A DNA stretch of 17,227 nt from JBPBQZ01 sp050955105 (GTDB lineage: Bacteria > Pseudomonadota > Gammaproteobacteria > Burkholderiales > Burkholderiaceae): contig JBPBQZ010000148.1 in NCBI GenBank assembly GCA_050955105.1, positions 1 through 17,227 of the forward strand, written 5' to 3'. The notes beneath the pieces are model-generated. The model was not told the origin of the DNA, did no database searches, and worked only from the letters and a program-made list of their open reading frames with translations. Within the stretch, counting starts at the first letter, position 1; each line of letters starts with the position of its first letter. This document shows, one piece after another, positions 1-6,902 of the stretch. The position numbers and the translations under genes are program-made.

Positions 1-147
1 CACGTTGTTTTGGAAATCGGGATCATCGACGACAAAGTGCTCGGTTATCCCGACTTCCTTCGCCATATCAAATCGCTGCTGGTCGGCGGCAAGGCCAAAG
101 TTGACCGTCAGCTAACCTGGTGTTTTCAAGAGGCAGCTTTCCGATGA
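1..147 (+). CDS. C-terminal fragment of an unidentified protein
   Basis: Frame 1 is open from the first base to a TGA at 145-147 and encodes the last 48 residues of a protein whose start lies outside the window. The reading looks real because its stop overlaps the ATG of the acyl-CoA dehydrogenase (ATGA, 144-147), the usual sign of translational coupling in an operon. The fragment has a hydrophobic N-terminal stretch (VVLEIGIID), a basic middle and no motif I recognise. From context it is probably another enzyme of the same acyl-CoA pathway, but I cannot name it. Confidence 0.6.
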   Translation, partial: HVVLEIGIIDDKVLGYPDFLRHIKSLLVGGKAKVDRQLTWCFQEAAFR

Positions 148-1307
148 AAACCGAAGCTCATTCCAAATTTCAAGATATCCGCGATGCGATCAAAGACCTC
201 TGCACGCATTTTCCGGACGAATACTTTCGTCGTATCGACGCGGCGCGTGCTTACCCGGAGGAATTCGTCAACGCGCTGACGCACGCCGGCTGGCTGGCCG
301 CGCTGATTCCGCAGGAATTCGGCGGTTCGGGACTGGGCCTGGCCGAAGCCTCGGTCATCATGGAAGAGATCAATCGCTCGGGCGGCAATGCCGGCGCCTG
401 CCATGGCCAGATGTACAACATGGGCACGCTGCTGCGCCATGGCAGCGCCGCGCAGAAGCGCCAATACCTGCCGGACATTGCCAGTGGCGCATTGCGTCTG
501 CAGTCGATGGCCGTCACGGAACCCTCCACGGGCACCGACACGACCAAGATCAAGACTAGCGCCGTGCGGCGCGGCGATCACTACGTCGTGAACGGGCAAA
601 AGGTCTGGACCTCGCGCATCCAGCATTCCGACCTGATGATCTTGCTGGCGCGCACTACACCGCTGGCCGAGGTAACGAAGAAAGCCGAAGGCATGTCGAT
701 CTTTATCGTCGACTTGCGCGAGGCCATCGGGCACGGCTTGACGGTGCGGCCAATCGCGAACATGGTAAATCACGAGACCAACGAACTGTTTCTAGAGAAT
801 CTCGAAATTGCGGTGGAAAACCTGATCGGCGAGGAAGGGCAGGGCTTCCGCTACATCCTCGACGGCCTGAACGCCGAACGTACATTGATTGCAGCCGAGT
901 GCATTGGCGATGGTTACTGGTTTATCGATCGGGTGACGCGCTACGTCAAGGAGCGCCAGGTGTTCGGACGCCCGATCGGACAGAATCAAGGTGTGCAGTT
1001 CCCGATTGCCGAAACCTATATCGAAGTGCAGGCGGCAGACCTGATGCGCTGGCGTGCTTGCGAGCTGTTCGATGCGCAGGCGCCCTGCGGCGCCGAGGCC
1101 AATATGGCCAAGTATCTGGCGGCCAAGGCATCGTGGGAAGCGGCCAACGCCTGTCTGCAATTCCATGGCGGTTTTGGCTTCGCGGCCGAATATGACATCG
1201 AACGCAAATTTCGCGAGACGCGTTTGTATCAGGTGGCACCGATTTCCACCAACCTGATCCTCTCGTATGTCGCCGAGCATGTGCTCGGCTTGCCGAGGTC
1301 GTTCTGA
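144..1307 (+). CDS. Acyl-CoA dehydrogenase family protein
   Basis: A 387-residue flavoenzyme of normal family length that would desaturate an acyl-CoA thioester at the alpha-beta position, passing electrons through FAD to electron-transfer flavoprotein. The helical N-terminal domain is followed by the FAD-binding signature MAVTEPSTGTDT (about 122-133) and KVWTS (153-157). The C-terminal domain carries RQVFGRPIGQNQ (271-282) and QFHGGFGF (339-346). The usual catalytic Glu of the IYEGT motif is missing: the region reads LYQVAPIS (361-368). A Glu in NAERT (about 245) sits where isovaleryl- and long-chain acyl-CoA dehydrogenases carry their base, so the substrate may be branched or unusual. ATG 144 is chosen over GTG 120 because AAGAGG lies about 10 bases upstream and the ATG overlaps the previous stop. 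Its own stop overlaps a CoA-transferase start (TGATG). Confidence 0.93.
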   Translation: MKTEAHSKFQDIRDAIKDLCTHFPDEYFRRIDAARAYPEEFVNALTHAGWLAALIPQEFGGSGLGLAEASVIMEEINRSGGNAGACHGQMYNMGTLLRHGSAAQKRQYLPDIASGALRLQSMAVTEPSTGTDTTKIKTSAVRRGDHYVVNGQKVWTSRIQHSDLMILLARTTPLAEVTKKAEGMSIFIVDLREAIGHGLTVRPIANMVNHETNELFLENLEIAVENLIGEEGQGFRYILDGLNAERTLIAAECIGDGYWFIDRVTRYVKERQVFGRPIGQNQGVQFPIAETYIEVQAADLMRWRACELFDAQAPCGAEANMAKYLAAKASWEAANACLQFHGGFGFAAEYDIERKFRETRLYQVAPISTNLILSYVAEHVLGLPRSF

Positions 1308-1351
1308 TGCAGCCGCTCAAGGGCATTACGGTGCGTCGGGAGATTGGATAA
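1307..1351 (+). pseudogene. N-terminal stub of a family III (CaiB/BaiF) CoA-transferase
   Basis: An ATG overlaps the acyl-CoA dehydrogenase stop and encodes MQPLKGITV, the characteristic opening of CaiB/BaiF CoA-transferases. These normally continue for about 400 residues with a conserved stretch on organisation of the N-terminal Rossmann fold. Here the similarity stops at about 1333 and the frame ends five codons later at TAA 1349-1351. The acyl-CoA dehydrogenase plus CoA-transferase gene order is common in acyl-CoA degradation operons, which supports the assignment. I read it as an operon cut by deletion or rearrangement; the assignment rests on only nine residues plus context. Confidence 0.6.
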
Positions 1352-1445
1352 GCTGCCAAAAGATGATTAGAGGGTTGCGGCTCCTGCAGGTCAGGGCGGA
1401 CATCCGCGAACTGGCCGACATCAAGCAATGGGTTTCATCCTCTGT

Positions 1446-2192
1446 TCATTTCCCGCCATTGACATTAATAAAGCCGCCTGTAACGAACGACGCTTTGTCA
1501 CTCAAGAGCCAGACGATGGCCTCAGCCACTTCCTCCGGCTGGCCGCCGCGGCCCATTGGAATAGTGCTCTTCAAGCGATCGACTCGCCCTGGCTCGCCGC
1601 CGCTGGCATGTATGTCGGTGTAGATATGCCCGGGACGCACGCCATTCACGCGAATGCCGTCGCGTGCGACTTCCTTTGACAAGCCGATCGTCATGGTTTC
1701 CACTGCACCCTTGGTCGCGGCGTAATCGACGTATTCGTTGGGGGAGCCCATCTGGGCCGAGGAGGAAGACACATTGACGATGGCACCGCCCGCTCCGCCG
1801 TGGCGCGTTGCCATCCGGCGAACCGCCTCTCGCGAACACAGGAATGGACCGATTGCATTCACCGCGAAGATGCGTTGTAAGCGAGCGAGTGAGTAATCCT
1901 CTACCCGGCTGTGGCGCTCATTCACGGCTGCATTGTTGACCAGCCCGACGATGGGGCCCAAGCTGCGTTCCGCTGTGTCGAAGAGGGCGATCACGTCCTC
2001 CTCTTTAGAGACATCCACGTGCACGGCGATCGCGCTGCCCCCTGCTGCCTTGATTTCGGTTACCACGCGCTCAGCAGCCTCCAGGTCGGCTCGATAACCC
2101 ACGCACACCGCAAAGCCGTGCTTGGCCGCAAGCTTCGCGGTCGCGGCGCCGATCCCGCGGCTCCCTCCGGTGATAACCAATGTATTAGCCAT
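1446..2192 (-). CDS. SDR family oxidoreductase, E. coli YgfF-like
   Basis: A 248-residue classical short-chain dehydrogenase/reductase that would reduce a carbonyl or oxidise an alcohol with NAD(P)H; substrate unknown. It has the cofactor motif TGGSRGIG (8-15), NNAA (86-89), the catalytic Ser cluster at 142-145 and the YAATK active-site motif (Tyr157, Lys161). The C-terminal half (MHASGGEP-like segment, GRVDRLKS, IPMGRGGQ, WLLSDKAS) closely recalls E. coli YgfF from memory, and the protein ends at the same place (NGGK). The start at 2192 is preferred over upstream alternatives because AAAGGAAA precedes it and the fold begins at once with MANTLVITGG. It is the last gene of a minus-strand run behind another SDR and an MBL hydrolase, but a hairpin in the 189-base gap may give it separate expression. 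Confidence 0.93.
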   Translation of the reverse strand: MANTLVITGGSRGIGAATAKLAAKHGFAVCVGYRADLEAAERVVTEIKAAGGSAIAVHVDVSKEEDVIALFDTAERSLGPIVGLVNNAAVNERHSRVEDYSLARLQRIFAVNAIGPFLCSREAVRRMATRHGGAGGAIVNVSSSSAQMGSPNEYVDYAATKGAVETMTIGLSKEVARDGIRVNGVRPGHIYTDIHASGGEPGRVDRLKSTIPMGRGGQPEEVAEAIVWLLSDKASFVTGGFINVNGGK

Positions 2193-2291
2193 GGGTAGAC
2201 AATTTCCTTTGAACGGTTGTCCGTGCTTTTGATGGGGCAGCCACGGTCTTCTCAACGATCGCCAGAAAGTGTTCGAGTGGCATCGTCAGGA

Positions 2292-2331
2292 TGTCGGGGT
2301 CGTCGCATTATCCTACGCGATGACCCCGACA
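2292..2331 (-). repeat. Long inverted repeat (hairpin) between two SDR genes
   Basis: Arms GTCGGGGTC (2293-2301) and GACCCCGAC (2322-2330) are perfect complements. One mismatch inwards (2302/2321) is followed by TCGC (2303-2306) pairing with GCGA (2317-2320), around a 10-base loop; T2292/A2331 adds one outer pair. The stem is thus about 14-15 bp with one interruption. It lies 51 bases past the stop of the upstream SDR and about 100 bases before the YgfF-like start, so it could terminate the first gene or shape expression of the second. No U-tract follows on the minus strand, so a standard intrinsic terminator is not shown. Confidence 0.7.
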
Positions 2332-2381
2332 AGCCGACAACGCCCTTGCGCCTTGTGCTTTGACAAGCAGTGGTTCGATGC

Positions 2382-3356
2382 TTAGATCGTGAACTTGGTG
2401 CCGGTAAGGGTTTCGCTCAGTCCCCACAAGCGCTCGCCGAGCGCCGGGTCGATGGCCCAAGGCCGCACGCCCGGGTCCTGTTTGGCATCGGCGGCAACGG
2501 CTTCGGCGATATCCACATCCTCGCAGTAGACGCCGCCCATGCCGTCCAGTTGCTTGCTTGTGGCACACCAAACGCTGGTGGCGGCGCCTTGTTCCACTGT
2601 CTTGTAAAGATGCACTTTGTCGGCGGGAATATTGCCGTGCTCATCTCGAAAACCCGCGGCGCGCATCTCTTCATCCGAAAGATGGCGGCTCAAGTCGGTA
2701 GGGATATTGCCCGGGTGCAATGCAAACGCCCGCACGCCGTGCGCTTGGCCGCGCGCGTCCAGCGTCACCGCGAAAAGAACATTGGCCGATTTCGATTGGC
2801 CGTAGGCTTTCCACTTGTGGTATTCACGCCGTTCGAAGTGAGGATCGTCGAAATGCACGCCGTCGATCCGATGGCCACGTGACGATACCGAGACCACGCG
2901 TGCGCCGCTAGCCTCGCGCAAAGCCGGCCACAAGCCCGCCACGAGTTGGAAGTGTCCCAGGTGGTTGGCCGCGAACTGCGACTCATAACCGCGCGCATCG
3001 CGTTGCAGCGGCGTTGCCATGATGCCGGCGCTGTTCACCAGAATATGCAGTGGTCGTTTGGATGCAATGAAGTTGCGGGCGAATGCGTCGATCGAAACTG
3101 GGTCGAGCAGATCCAGGCTAGCGACTTCGGTACGCGGAATATTTTTCAACACGCTGCGCGCATGGTCCAGCCGGCGCGCCGGGACGATCACCGTTGCACC
3201 GGCTTCTGCCAACACACGCGTGGTCTCGAGGCCGAGACCTGAGTAGCCGCCCGTGACGATGGCTATCTTGCCGCTGAGATCTTGGCCCGCGAGCGCTTCC
3301 TGGGCGGTGGTTCTTGAGCCGAAGCCGGAGTGAATGGGCGCTTGACGAGTTGACAT
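2382..3356 (-). CDS. SDR family oxidoreductase, retinol-dehydrogenase/WWOX-like
   Basis: A 324-residue short-chain dehydrogenase with a 28-residue N-terminal extension, typical of the retinol dehydrogenase/WW-domain oxidoreductase-like branch. The nucleotide-binding motif is TGGYSGLG (35-42). It is followed by NSAG (108-111), the structural Asn in ANHLGH (130-135), catalytic Ser in SVSSRGH and the YGQSK motif (Tyr185, Lys189). The segment ALHPGNIPTDLSRHL is the usual post-catalytic loop. AGGAG lies about 8 bases before the ATG. It follows the MBL hydrolase by 72 bases on the same strand, so the two may be co-transcribed. The substrate cannot be inferred; enzymes of this branch act on a wide range of hydrophobic alcohols, ketones and xenobiotics. 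Confidence 0.92.
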   Translation of the reverse strand: MSTRQAPIHSGFGSRTTAQEALAGQDLSGKIAIVTGGYSGLGLETTRVLAEAGATVIVPARRLDHARSVLKNIPRTEVASLDLLDPVSIDAFARNFIASKRPLHILVNSAGIMATPLQRDARGYESQFAANHLGHFQLVAGLWPALREASGARVVSVSSRGHRIDGVHFDDPHFERREYHKWKAYGQSKSANVLFAVTLDARGQAHGVRAFALHPGNIPTDLSRHLSDEEMRAAGFRDEHGNIPADKVHLYKTVEQGAATSVWCATSKQLDGMGGVYCEDVDIAEAVAADAKQDPGVRPWAIDPALGERLWGLSETLTGTKFTI

Positions 3357-3428
3357 ATTGGATGCTCCTGAGCAACGAGGTAATGGATGGCGCGGCGCTA
3401 GCCATCCTGAAATCGTGACGGGTCCGGT

Positions 3429-4364
3429 TCAAGCCACATGATCGGCGGGCACCGCGCCGCTGCGTGCGCCGCCTGGCGAGCTTGGCCAAAGCAGCCGGAA
3501 GCTATCTTGATGCGCTTCGACATAACCGCCATGCGGCTCCGCGAAGTGAGCTGGCAGCAATAATGCACCGCTTTCAGCGCAATGTTCCAGCACCGTGCGG
3601 CGCGTATCGCGGGCTTGATCGGGGTCGAAGCACACACGCGTGCGCCAATGCCAGAGCGGCACCTGCAGGGGATGATGCAGCACGTCGCCACAAAAGCATG
3701 CGAGCCTGCCGCCGGAGCTCAGGTCCAGCCTGACCTGGCCTGGCGTGTGGCCGGGCGCCGGCGTCAAGCGCAGACCGTGATCGATCTCCTCGTCGCCTGT
3801 CACGAATACCGCCTGGCCTGCTTCCACCACCGGCAAGACACTGTCGTTATAAGTGTTGGCGGTCAGCGCGGAGGTTTTCGGCTGGCCGATCAGGCTGGAA
3901 AAATGCTGATGATCGCCCTGTGACATCAAATACTTCGCATTCGGGAAGGTCGGCACCCATCGGCCGTCTTGCAAGCGCGTGTTCCAGCCGACGTGGTCGA
4001 CGTGCAGGTGAGTGCACAGCACGACATCGACTTCTTCGGGCGACACGCCAGCGGCATGCAGCCGCTCGAGATAGGGCGTATCGAGCATGTGGAAGGTCGG
4101 CCAGCCAGGGCGGTCTTTGTGATTGCCGGTGCAGGTGTCGATCAGGATTACCTGCGTGGGTGTGCGTAGTACCCAGGTGTGGATACTCGAAATCAGTCTT
4201 CCTTCTGCCGGTGAAAAATATTTCGGTGCGAGCCATGGCAACAGCGGCGCGAGTTCGGCCTGCTGGTAATCCAGATACCAGTCTTGTGGTTGCGAAACTG
4301 GTCTCACCATCTCTTCCACGCGCGTGACGCGCACGTCACCGATCATGCAATCGAAATTGGCCAT
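3429..4364 (-). CDS. MBL-fold metallo-hydrolase
   Basis: A 311-residue metallo-beta-lactamase-fold hydrolase, probably cytoplasmic as no signal peptide is visible. The metal site is complete: THLHVDHVGW supplies His119, His121, Asp123 and His124, GHTPGQ supplies His206, CGDVLHHP supplies Asp227 and LPAHFAEP supplies His273. This is the dinuclear-zinc arrangement of lactonases, glyoxalase II and arylsulfatase/phosphotriesterase-like members. The substrate is unknown; a lactone or ester is plausible given the oxidoreductase neighbours. The ATG has a strong GGAGGG ribosome binding site. It heads the minus-strand group MBL, SDR, SDR. A TGGT-N3-ACCA dyad lies about 120 bases upstream and could be its operator. 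Confidence 0.92.
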   Translation of the reverse strand: MANFDCMIGDVRVTRVEEMVRPVSQPQDWYLDYQQAELAPLLPWLAPKYFSPAEGRLISSIHTWVLRTPTQVILIDTCTGNHKDRPGWPTFHMLDTPYLERLHAAGVSPEEVDVVLCTHLHVDHVGWNTRLQDGRWVPTFPNAKYLMSQGDHQHFSSLIGQPKTSALTANTYNDSVLPVVEAGQAVFVTGDEEIDHGLRLTPAPGHTPGQVRLDLSSGGRLACFCGDVLHHPLQVPLWHWRTRVCFDPDQARDTRRTVLEHCAESGALLLPAHFAEPHGGYVEAHQDSFRLLWPSSPGGARSGAVPADHVA

Positions 4365-4485
4365 TGTCCCTCCGTGCTGTTGGTCTTGAGCTGGCTTGGT
4401 GTTTCGATAGCCGGAGCAAAGCGATTAGTCGTTTGCGCCGGTCGACACCTGGTTGGTTTTTCGCATCTTACCCGAAACGGCTTGA

Positions 4486-4496
4486 TGGTCGGACCA
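4486..4496. promoter_or_regulatory. Candidate GntR/FCD-type operator TGGT-CGG-ACCA
   Basis: TGGTC-G-GACCA is a perfect 5-bp dyad around a single central base and matches the TGGT-N3-ACCA pattern known for FadR/PdhR-type GntR regulators. It lies about 120 bases upstream of the MBL hydrolase start, where that operon's promoter should be. No GntR gene is in the window, so binding is inference from the motif only. Confidence 0.35.
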
Positions 4497-4605
4497 ACGC
4501 CTATACCCATGGGACGTTATTGCGGTTGGTTTAGCTAACCTGGGAGATCGGCGAAACTACGTTCCTGGACGAATGGATCTATCGCGACTGATCGGATCTT
4601 GAAAG

Positions 4606-4636
4606 TACATTGCCGACCAGCGCGGCCGGCAATGTA
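4606..4636. repeat. 10-bp perfect inverted repeat
   Basis: TACATTGCCG (4606-4615) and CGGCAATGTA (4627-4636) are exact reverse complements around an 11-base GC-rich spacer. It could form a stable hairpin in RNA from either strand or be a protein-binding dyad. No T-tract follows it on either side. It sits about 105 bases upstream of the hipB operator and fits no gene. Confidence 0.65.
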
Positions 4637-4752
4637 GCAAGTGAAATTCTCTTCCAAACCAGCAAACCAACCTCGTAAACCCATCAGTACTCCAATACTC
4701 GCTGCCCACGCCGCCCGCGGTATTTTCTACAAGCGATAGCTTGTTTTTTAAT

Positions 4753-4774
4753 AAAACAGGAGATAAACTGTTTT
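4753..4774. promoter_or_regulatory. Candidate HipB operator (AAAACAG-N8-CTGTTTT)
   Basis: AAAACAG (4753-4759) and CTGTTTT (4768-4774) form a perfect 7-bp dyad with an 8-base spacer. E. coli HipB binds two half-sites separated by eight bases (TATCC-N8-GGATA), so the spacing is the same though the half-site sequence differs. A related half-site, TTGTTTTTTA, lies at 4741-4750, exactly 27 bases before CTGTTTTTTA (4768-4777), which suggests more than one bound dimer. The position just upstream of hipB fits autorepression by HipB/HipBA. Confidence 0.55.
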
Positions 4775-4797
4775 TTAGTATTACAAGCCAAAACCTG

Positions 4798-4803
4798 TAT
4801 AAA
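4798..4803 (+). promoter_or_regulatory. Possible hipB -10 box (TATAAA)
   Basis: TATAAA lies 27 bases before the hipB start, immediately preceded by TG. No good -35 hexamer is found at the normal distance; the region where it would lie overlaps the right arm of the dyad at 4768-4777. That arrangement would let HipB block polymerase. Weak, motif-only call. Confidence 0.35.
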
Positions 4804-4830
4804 TTGCCGAAGTCCTTGCGGAGACTCACT

Positions 4831-5175
4831 GTGGACTACCCCATCAGAATCCTCAGCCAACTGCGTCCCATCCTAGTGGGTTTCCGCAAGACCGCGGGAC
4901 TCACGCAGACAATGATGGCCAGTTATCTGGGCGTCACACAACAGACCTACGCTCAACTCGAGGCGAATCCTGCCGTGGTCAGCGTCGAGCGCCTATTCAA
5001 GGTCTTGCGCATACTTGACGTGACGTTAACGCTGAGCCCCTCCAGCGGTCAATCAGTTGTGTCCCTCGACGCCGAGGCCACTGCACTGTCAAACCCGCAT
5101 GACTCGCTCGCCGCCGACCACTCATCCGACGCCGCACAAGCGCCGCTCGGGAATAAGAAAAGAGAGGAGTGGTAG
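4831..5175 (+). CDS. hipB: HipB-like antitoxin, XRE-family HTH repressor
   Basis: A 114-residue antitoxin that would bind and neutralise HipA and repress the hipBA promoter. The N-terminal half is an XRE-type helix-turn-helix (about 12-60) with LTQTMMASYLGVTQQTY as the core. It is followed by the LFKVLRILDVTLTLS strand that lines up with E. coli HipB (LQSLELSMTL). The remaining 45 residues are low in structure-forming sequence, and the protein ends in EEW, like the LEW of E. coli HipB, whose disordered tail is needed for Lon degradation. GTG 4831 is chosen because CGGAG lies 7 bases upstream and the similarity to HipB begins there; TTG 4741 would place the start inside the operator. hipA follows after two bases. 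Confidence 0.88.
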   Translation: MDYPIRILSQLRPILVGFRKTAGLTQTMMASYLGVTQQTYAQLEANPAVVSVERLFKVLRILDVTLTLSPSSGQSVVSLDAEATALSNPHDSLAADHSSDAAQAPLGNKKREEW

Positions 5176-5177
5176 CC

Positions 5178-6512
5178 ATGGCGCCGCGCCCGCCAAGTAA
5201 GCGTCTTGATCTATGGATGAATGGGCTACCGGTTGGATATTGGGAAAGTACCGGCGGAGGGGAGCGTCTCAGGTACCGCGATGAATGGATCCAGCATCCG
5301 CAGGGCCGCCCGCTCTCTTTGTCGCTGCCTTTTACGCCGGGGAATCAGCCCTACAGCGGCCAGATGGTCAAAGACTATTTCGACAATCTTTTGCCCGATA
5401 GTGAGCCGATCCGGCGCCGCATCGCCGCACGGTATAAAACTGGCGGCACCGCGCCTTTCCAGATGCTCGCTACTCTTGGCAGGGACTGCGTCGGTGCGCT
5501 CCAGATGCTGCTTCCCGACGAAGAGCCCGTCGACCTTGAGCGCATTCAGGGGCGTCCGCTCGGCAAACGCGAGATCGCCCAGTTGCTGCGCGACACCACT
5601 TCCGCAGGCCGGCTCGGCCAGCACGAGCCCGTGGATGACTTGCGCTTATCGATCGCAGGCGCTCAGGAAAAGACGGCGCTTCTTCGGCACGGCAAGCGGT
5701 GGTATTTGCCGGAGGGCAGCACGCCTACCACGCACATCTTCAAATTGCCTCTAGGACTGGTAGGCAATATGCAGGCCGATATGCGTACCTCCGTCGAGAA
5801 CGAATGGCTATGCTCGAAAATCGTCTCGGCCTATGGATTACCCATCGCCCAATGCGAGATCGCTGAGTTTGAAGACCAGAAAGTGCTGGTGGTAGAACGT
5901 TTCGATCGAACACTATCGAGCGACCGAAGCTGGATATTGCGATTGCCCCAAGAGGATATGTGCCAGGCAACCGGCACTTCGGCGCTTCAAAAATACCAAT
6001 CTGATGGAGGGCCGGGTACCGAGCGCATCATGGCCGTGCTGAATGGGTCGGTGCACGCAACGCTGGACCGGTACAATTTTTTCAAGACACAGATAGTCTT
6101 CTGGTTGCTTGCGGCGACTGACGGTCACGCTAAAAACTTCAGCATCGCTCATTTGCCGGGTAGCGCTTATCAGGCCACCCCCTTGTATGACGTACTCTCG
6201 GCTCACCCGATCATCGGCCGGGGACGCAATAAACTTGCCGCGCAGAAAGCGCGCTTGGCGATGGCTGTGCGCAGTAAAAATTCGCACTACTTGATCGAAC
6301 AAATCCAGCGTCGTCACTGGATCGCTCAAGGCGAGCGAGTCGGATTATTAATGGCGGATGTCGAACAGTTAATTGGCGAGCTGACCGCCCGAACCGCGCA
6401 AGTGATCGACGAAGTCTCGGCATTGATACCTCGCAATTTTCCGATGGACGTGGCGCAGGCCGTCTTCGATGGCATGCGCCGCTTGAACGGCAGATTGGCT
6501 GCGAGTGTATGA
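5178..6512 (+). CDS. hipA: HipA-type serine/threonine kinase toxin
   Basis: A 444-residue kinase toxin, close to the 440 residues of E. coli HipA, which phosphorylates glutamyl-tRNA synthetase and induces dormancy. All key elements are present. The HipA N-terminal domain contains PYSGQMVKDYFDNLLPD. The ejectable phosphate-loop segment is LRLSIAGAQEKTALL, with Ser158 at the place of autophosphorylated Ser150. It is followed by VVERFDR, RLPQEDMCQ and the catalytic ATDGHAKNFS (Asp315, Asn320). The metal-binding LYDVLSA carries Asp338. The constant offset from E. coli positions 309, 314 and 332 shows the kinase core is colinear. The ATG at 5178 has AGAGGAG 8 bases upstream and follows the hipB stop by two bases. 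No frameshift or damage is visible, so the toxin should be active unless bound by HipB. Confidence 0.95.
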   Translation: MAPRPPSKRLDLWMNGLPVGYWESTGGGERLRYRDEWIQHPQGRPLSLSLPFTPGNQPYSGQMVKDYFDNLLPDSEPIRRRIAARYKTGGTAPFQMLATLGRDCVGALQMLLPDEEPVDLERIQGRPLGKREIAQLLRDTTSAGRLGQHEPVDDLRLSIAGAQEKTALLRHGKRWYLPEGSTPTTHIFKLPLGLVGNMQADMRTSVENEWLCSKIVSAYGLPIAQCEIAEFEDQKVLVVERFDRTLSSDRSWILRLPQEDMCQATGTSALQKYQSDGGPGTERIMAVLNGSVHATLDRYNFFKTQIVFWLLAATDGHAKNFSIAHLPGSAYQATPLYDVLSAHPIIGRGRNKLAAQKARLAMAVRSKNSHYLIEQIQRRHWIAQGERVGLLMADVEQLIGELTARTAQVIDEVSALIPRNFPMDVAQAVFDGMRRLNGRLAASV

Positions 6513-6578
6513 CGGTGGTTCCCAGGAAGCGGACGCAGGCCAAGCAAAAGACTCGCTATCCTGCGAACCAACGCATGC

Positions 6579-6902
6579 TCAGGAAAAATCCGTCGAACGC
6601 GAGATCGTCTCCCACGCGTTGATCTCCTCGCCCAAGCGCGACAGCTTGTCCTTGACCAAGCCCAGCGCGTCGCTGCCGAGCAGCAGATGGACAGGTGGCT
6701 GCGCGGCGGCGACAACATCCAGCAGCACCTGAGCCGCCTTCGCTGGATCGCCTGTCTGCTTGCCGCTTTTCGCTTCACGCGCCTGCCGAAGCGGATTGAA
6801 TAGCGCATCGTAGTCGGCAATGCTGCGCGCACTGCGTACCATTGAACGTCCCGCCCAGTCGGTGCGAAACGAACCTGGCGCCACCGCCGTGACCTTTATG
6901 CC
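6579..6902 (-). pseudogene. C-terminal remnant of an SDR oxidoreductase
   Basis: About 107 residues beginning GIKVTAVAPGSFRTDWAGRS, the post-catalytic strand and loop of a short-chain dehydrogenase (usual form GIKVTAVEPGSFRTDW). It continues through a substrate-lid segment, GDPAKAAQVLLDVV and HLLLGSDALGLV to a normal C-terminus. The cofactor motif and the YxxxK active site, normally about 150-180 residues upstream, are absent. Two codons before the glycine the frame meets a stop, and on the other side of the break the plus strand becomes an AraC gene. This is therefore a dead fragment. It converges on hipA, 66 bases away. Confidence 0.82.

Larger units (their letters stand above)
4365..4830. 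other. Gene-free region upstream of MBL hydrolase and hipBA
   Basis: No convincing coding frame lies here; the region separates the divergent MBL and hipB genes. It contains a TGGTCGGACCA dyad (4486-4496), a 10-bp inverted repeat (4606-4636) and an AT-rich stretch with repeated TTTT/AAAACAG half-sites (4741-4777). The right end is much richer in A+T than the rest of the window, as expected for a regulated promoter or for acquired DNA. Confidence 0.7.

Noticed and set aside
2185..2283. A 32-codon minus-strand frame (MPLEHFLAIVEK...) overlapping the YgfF-like start
   Set aside because: It has no ribosome binding site and no recognisable family; kept only as a possible leader in the hairpin finding.
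4741..4830. An earlier TTG start for hipB giving 30 more residues
   Set aside because: It would lie in the operator region, lacks a ribosome binding site and adds residues absent from HipB relatives.
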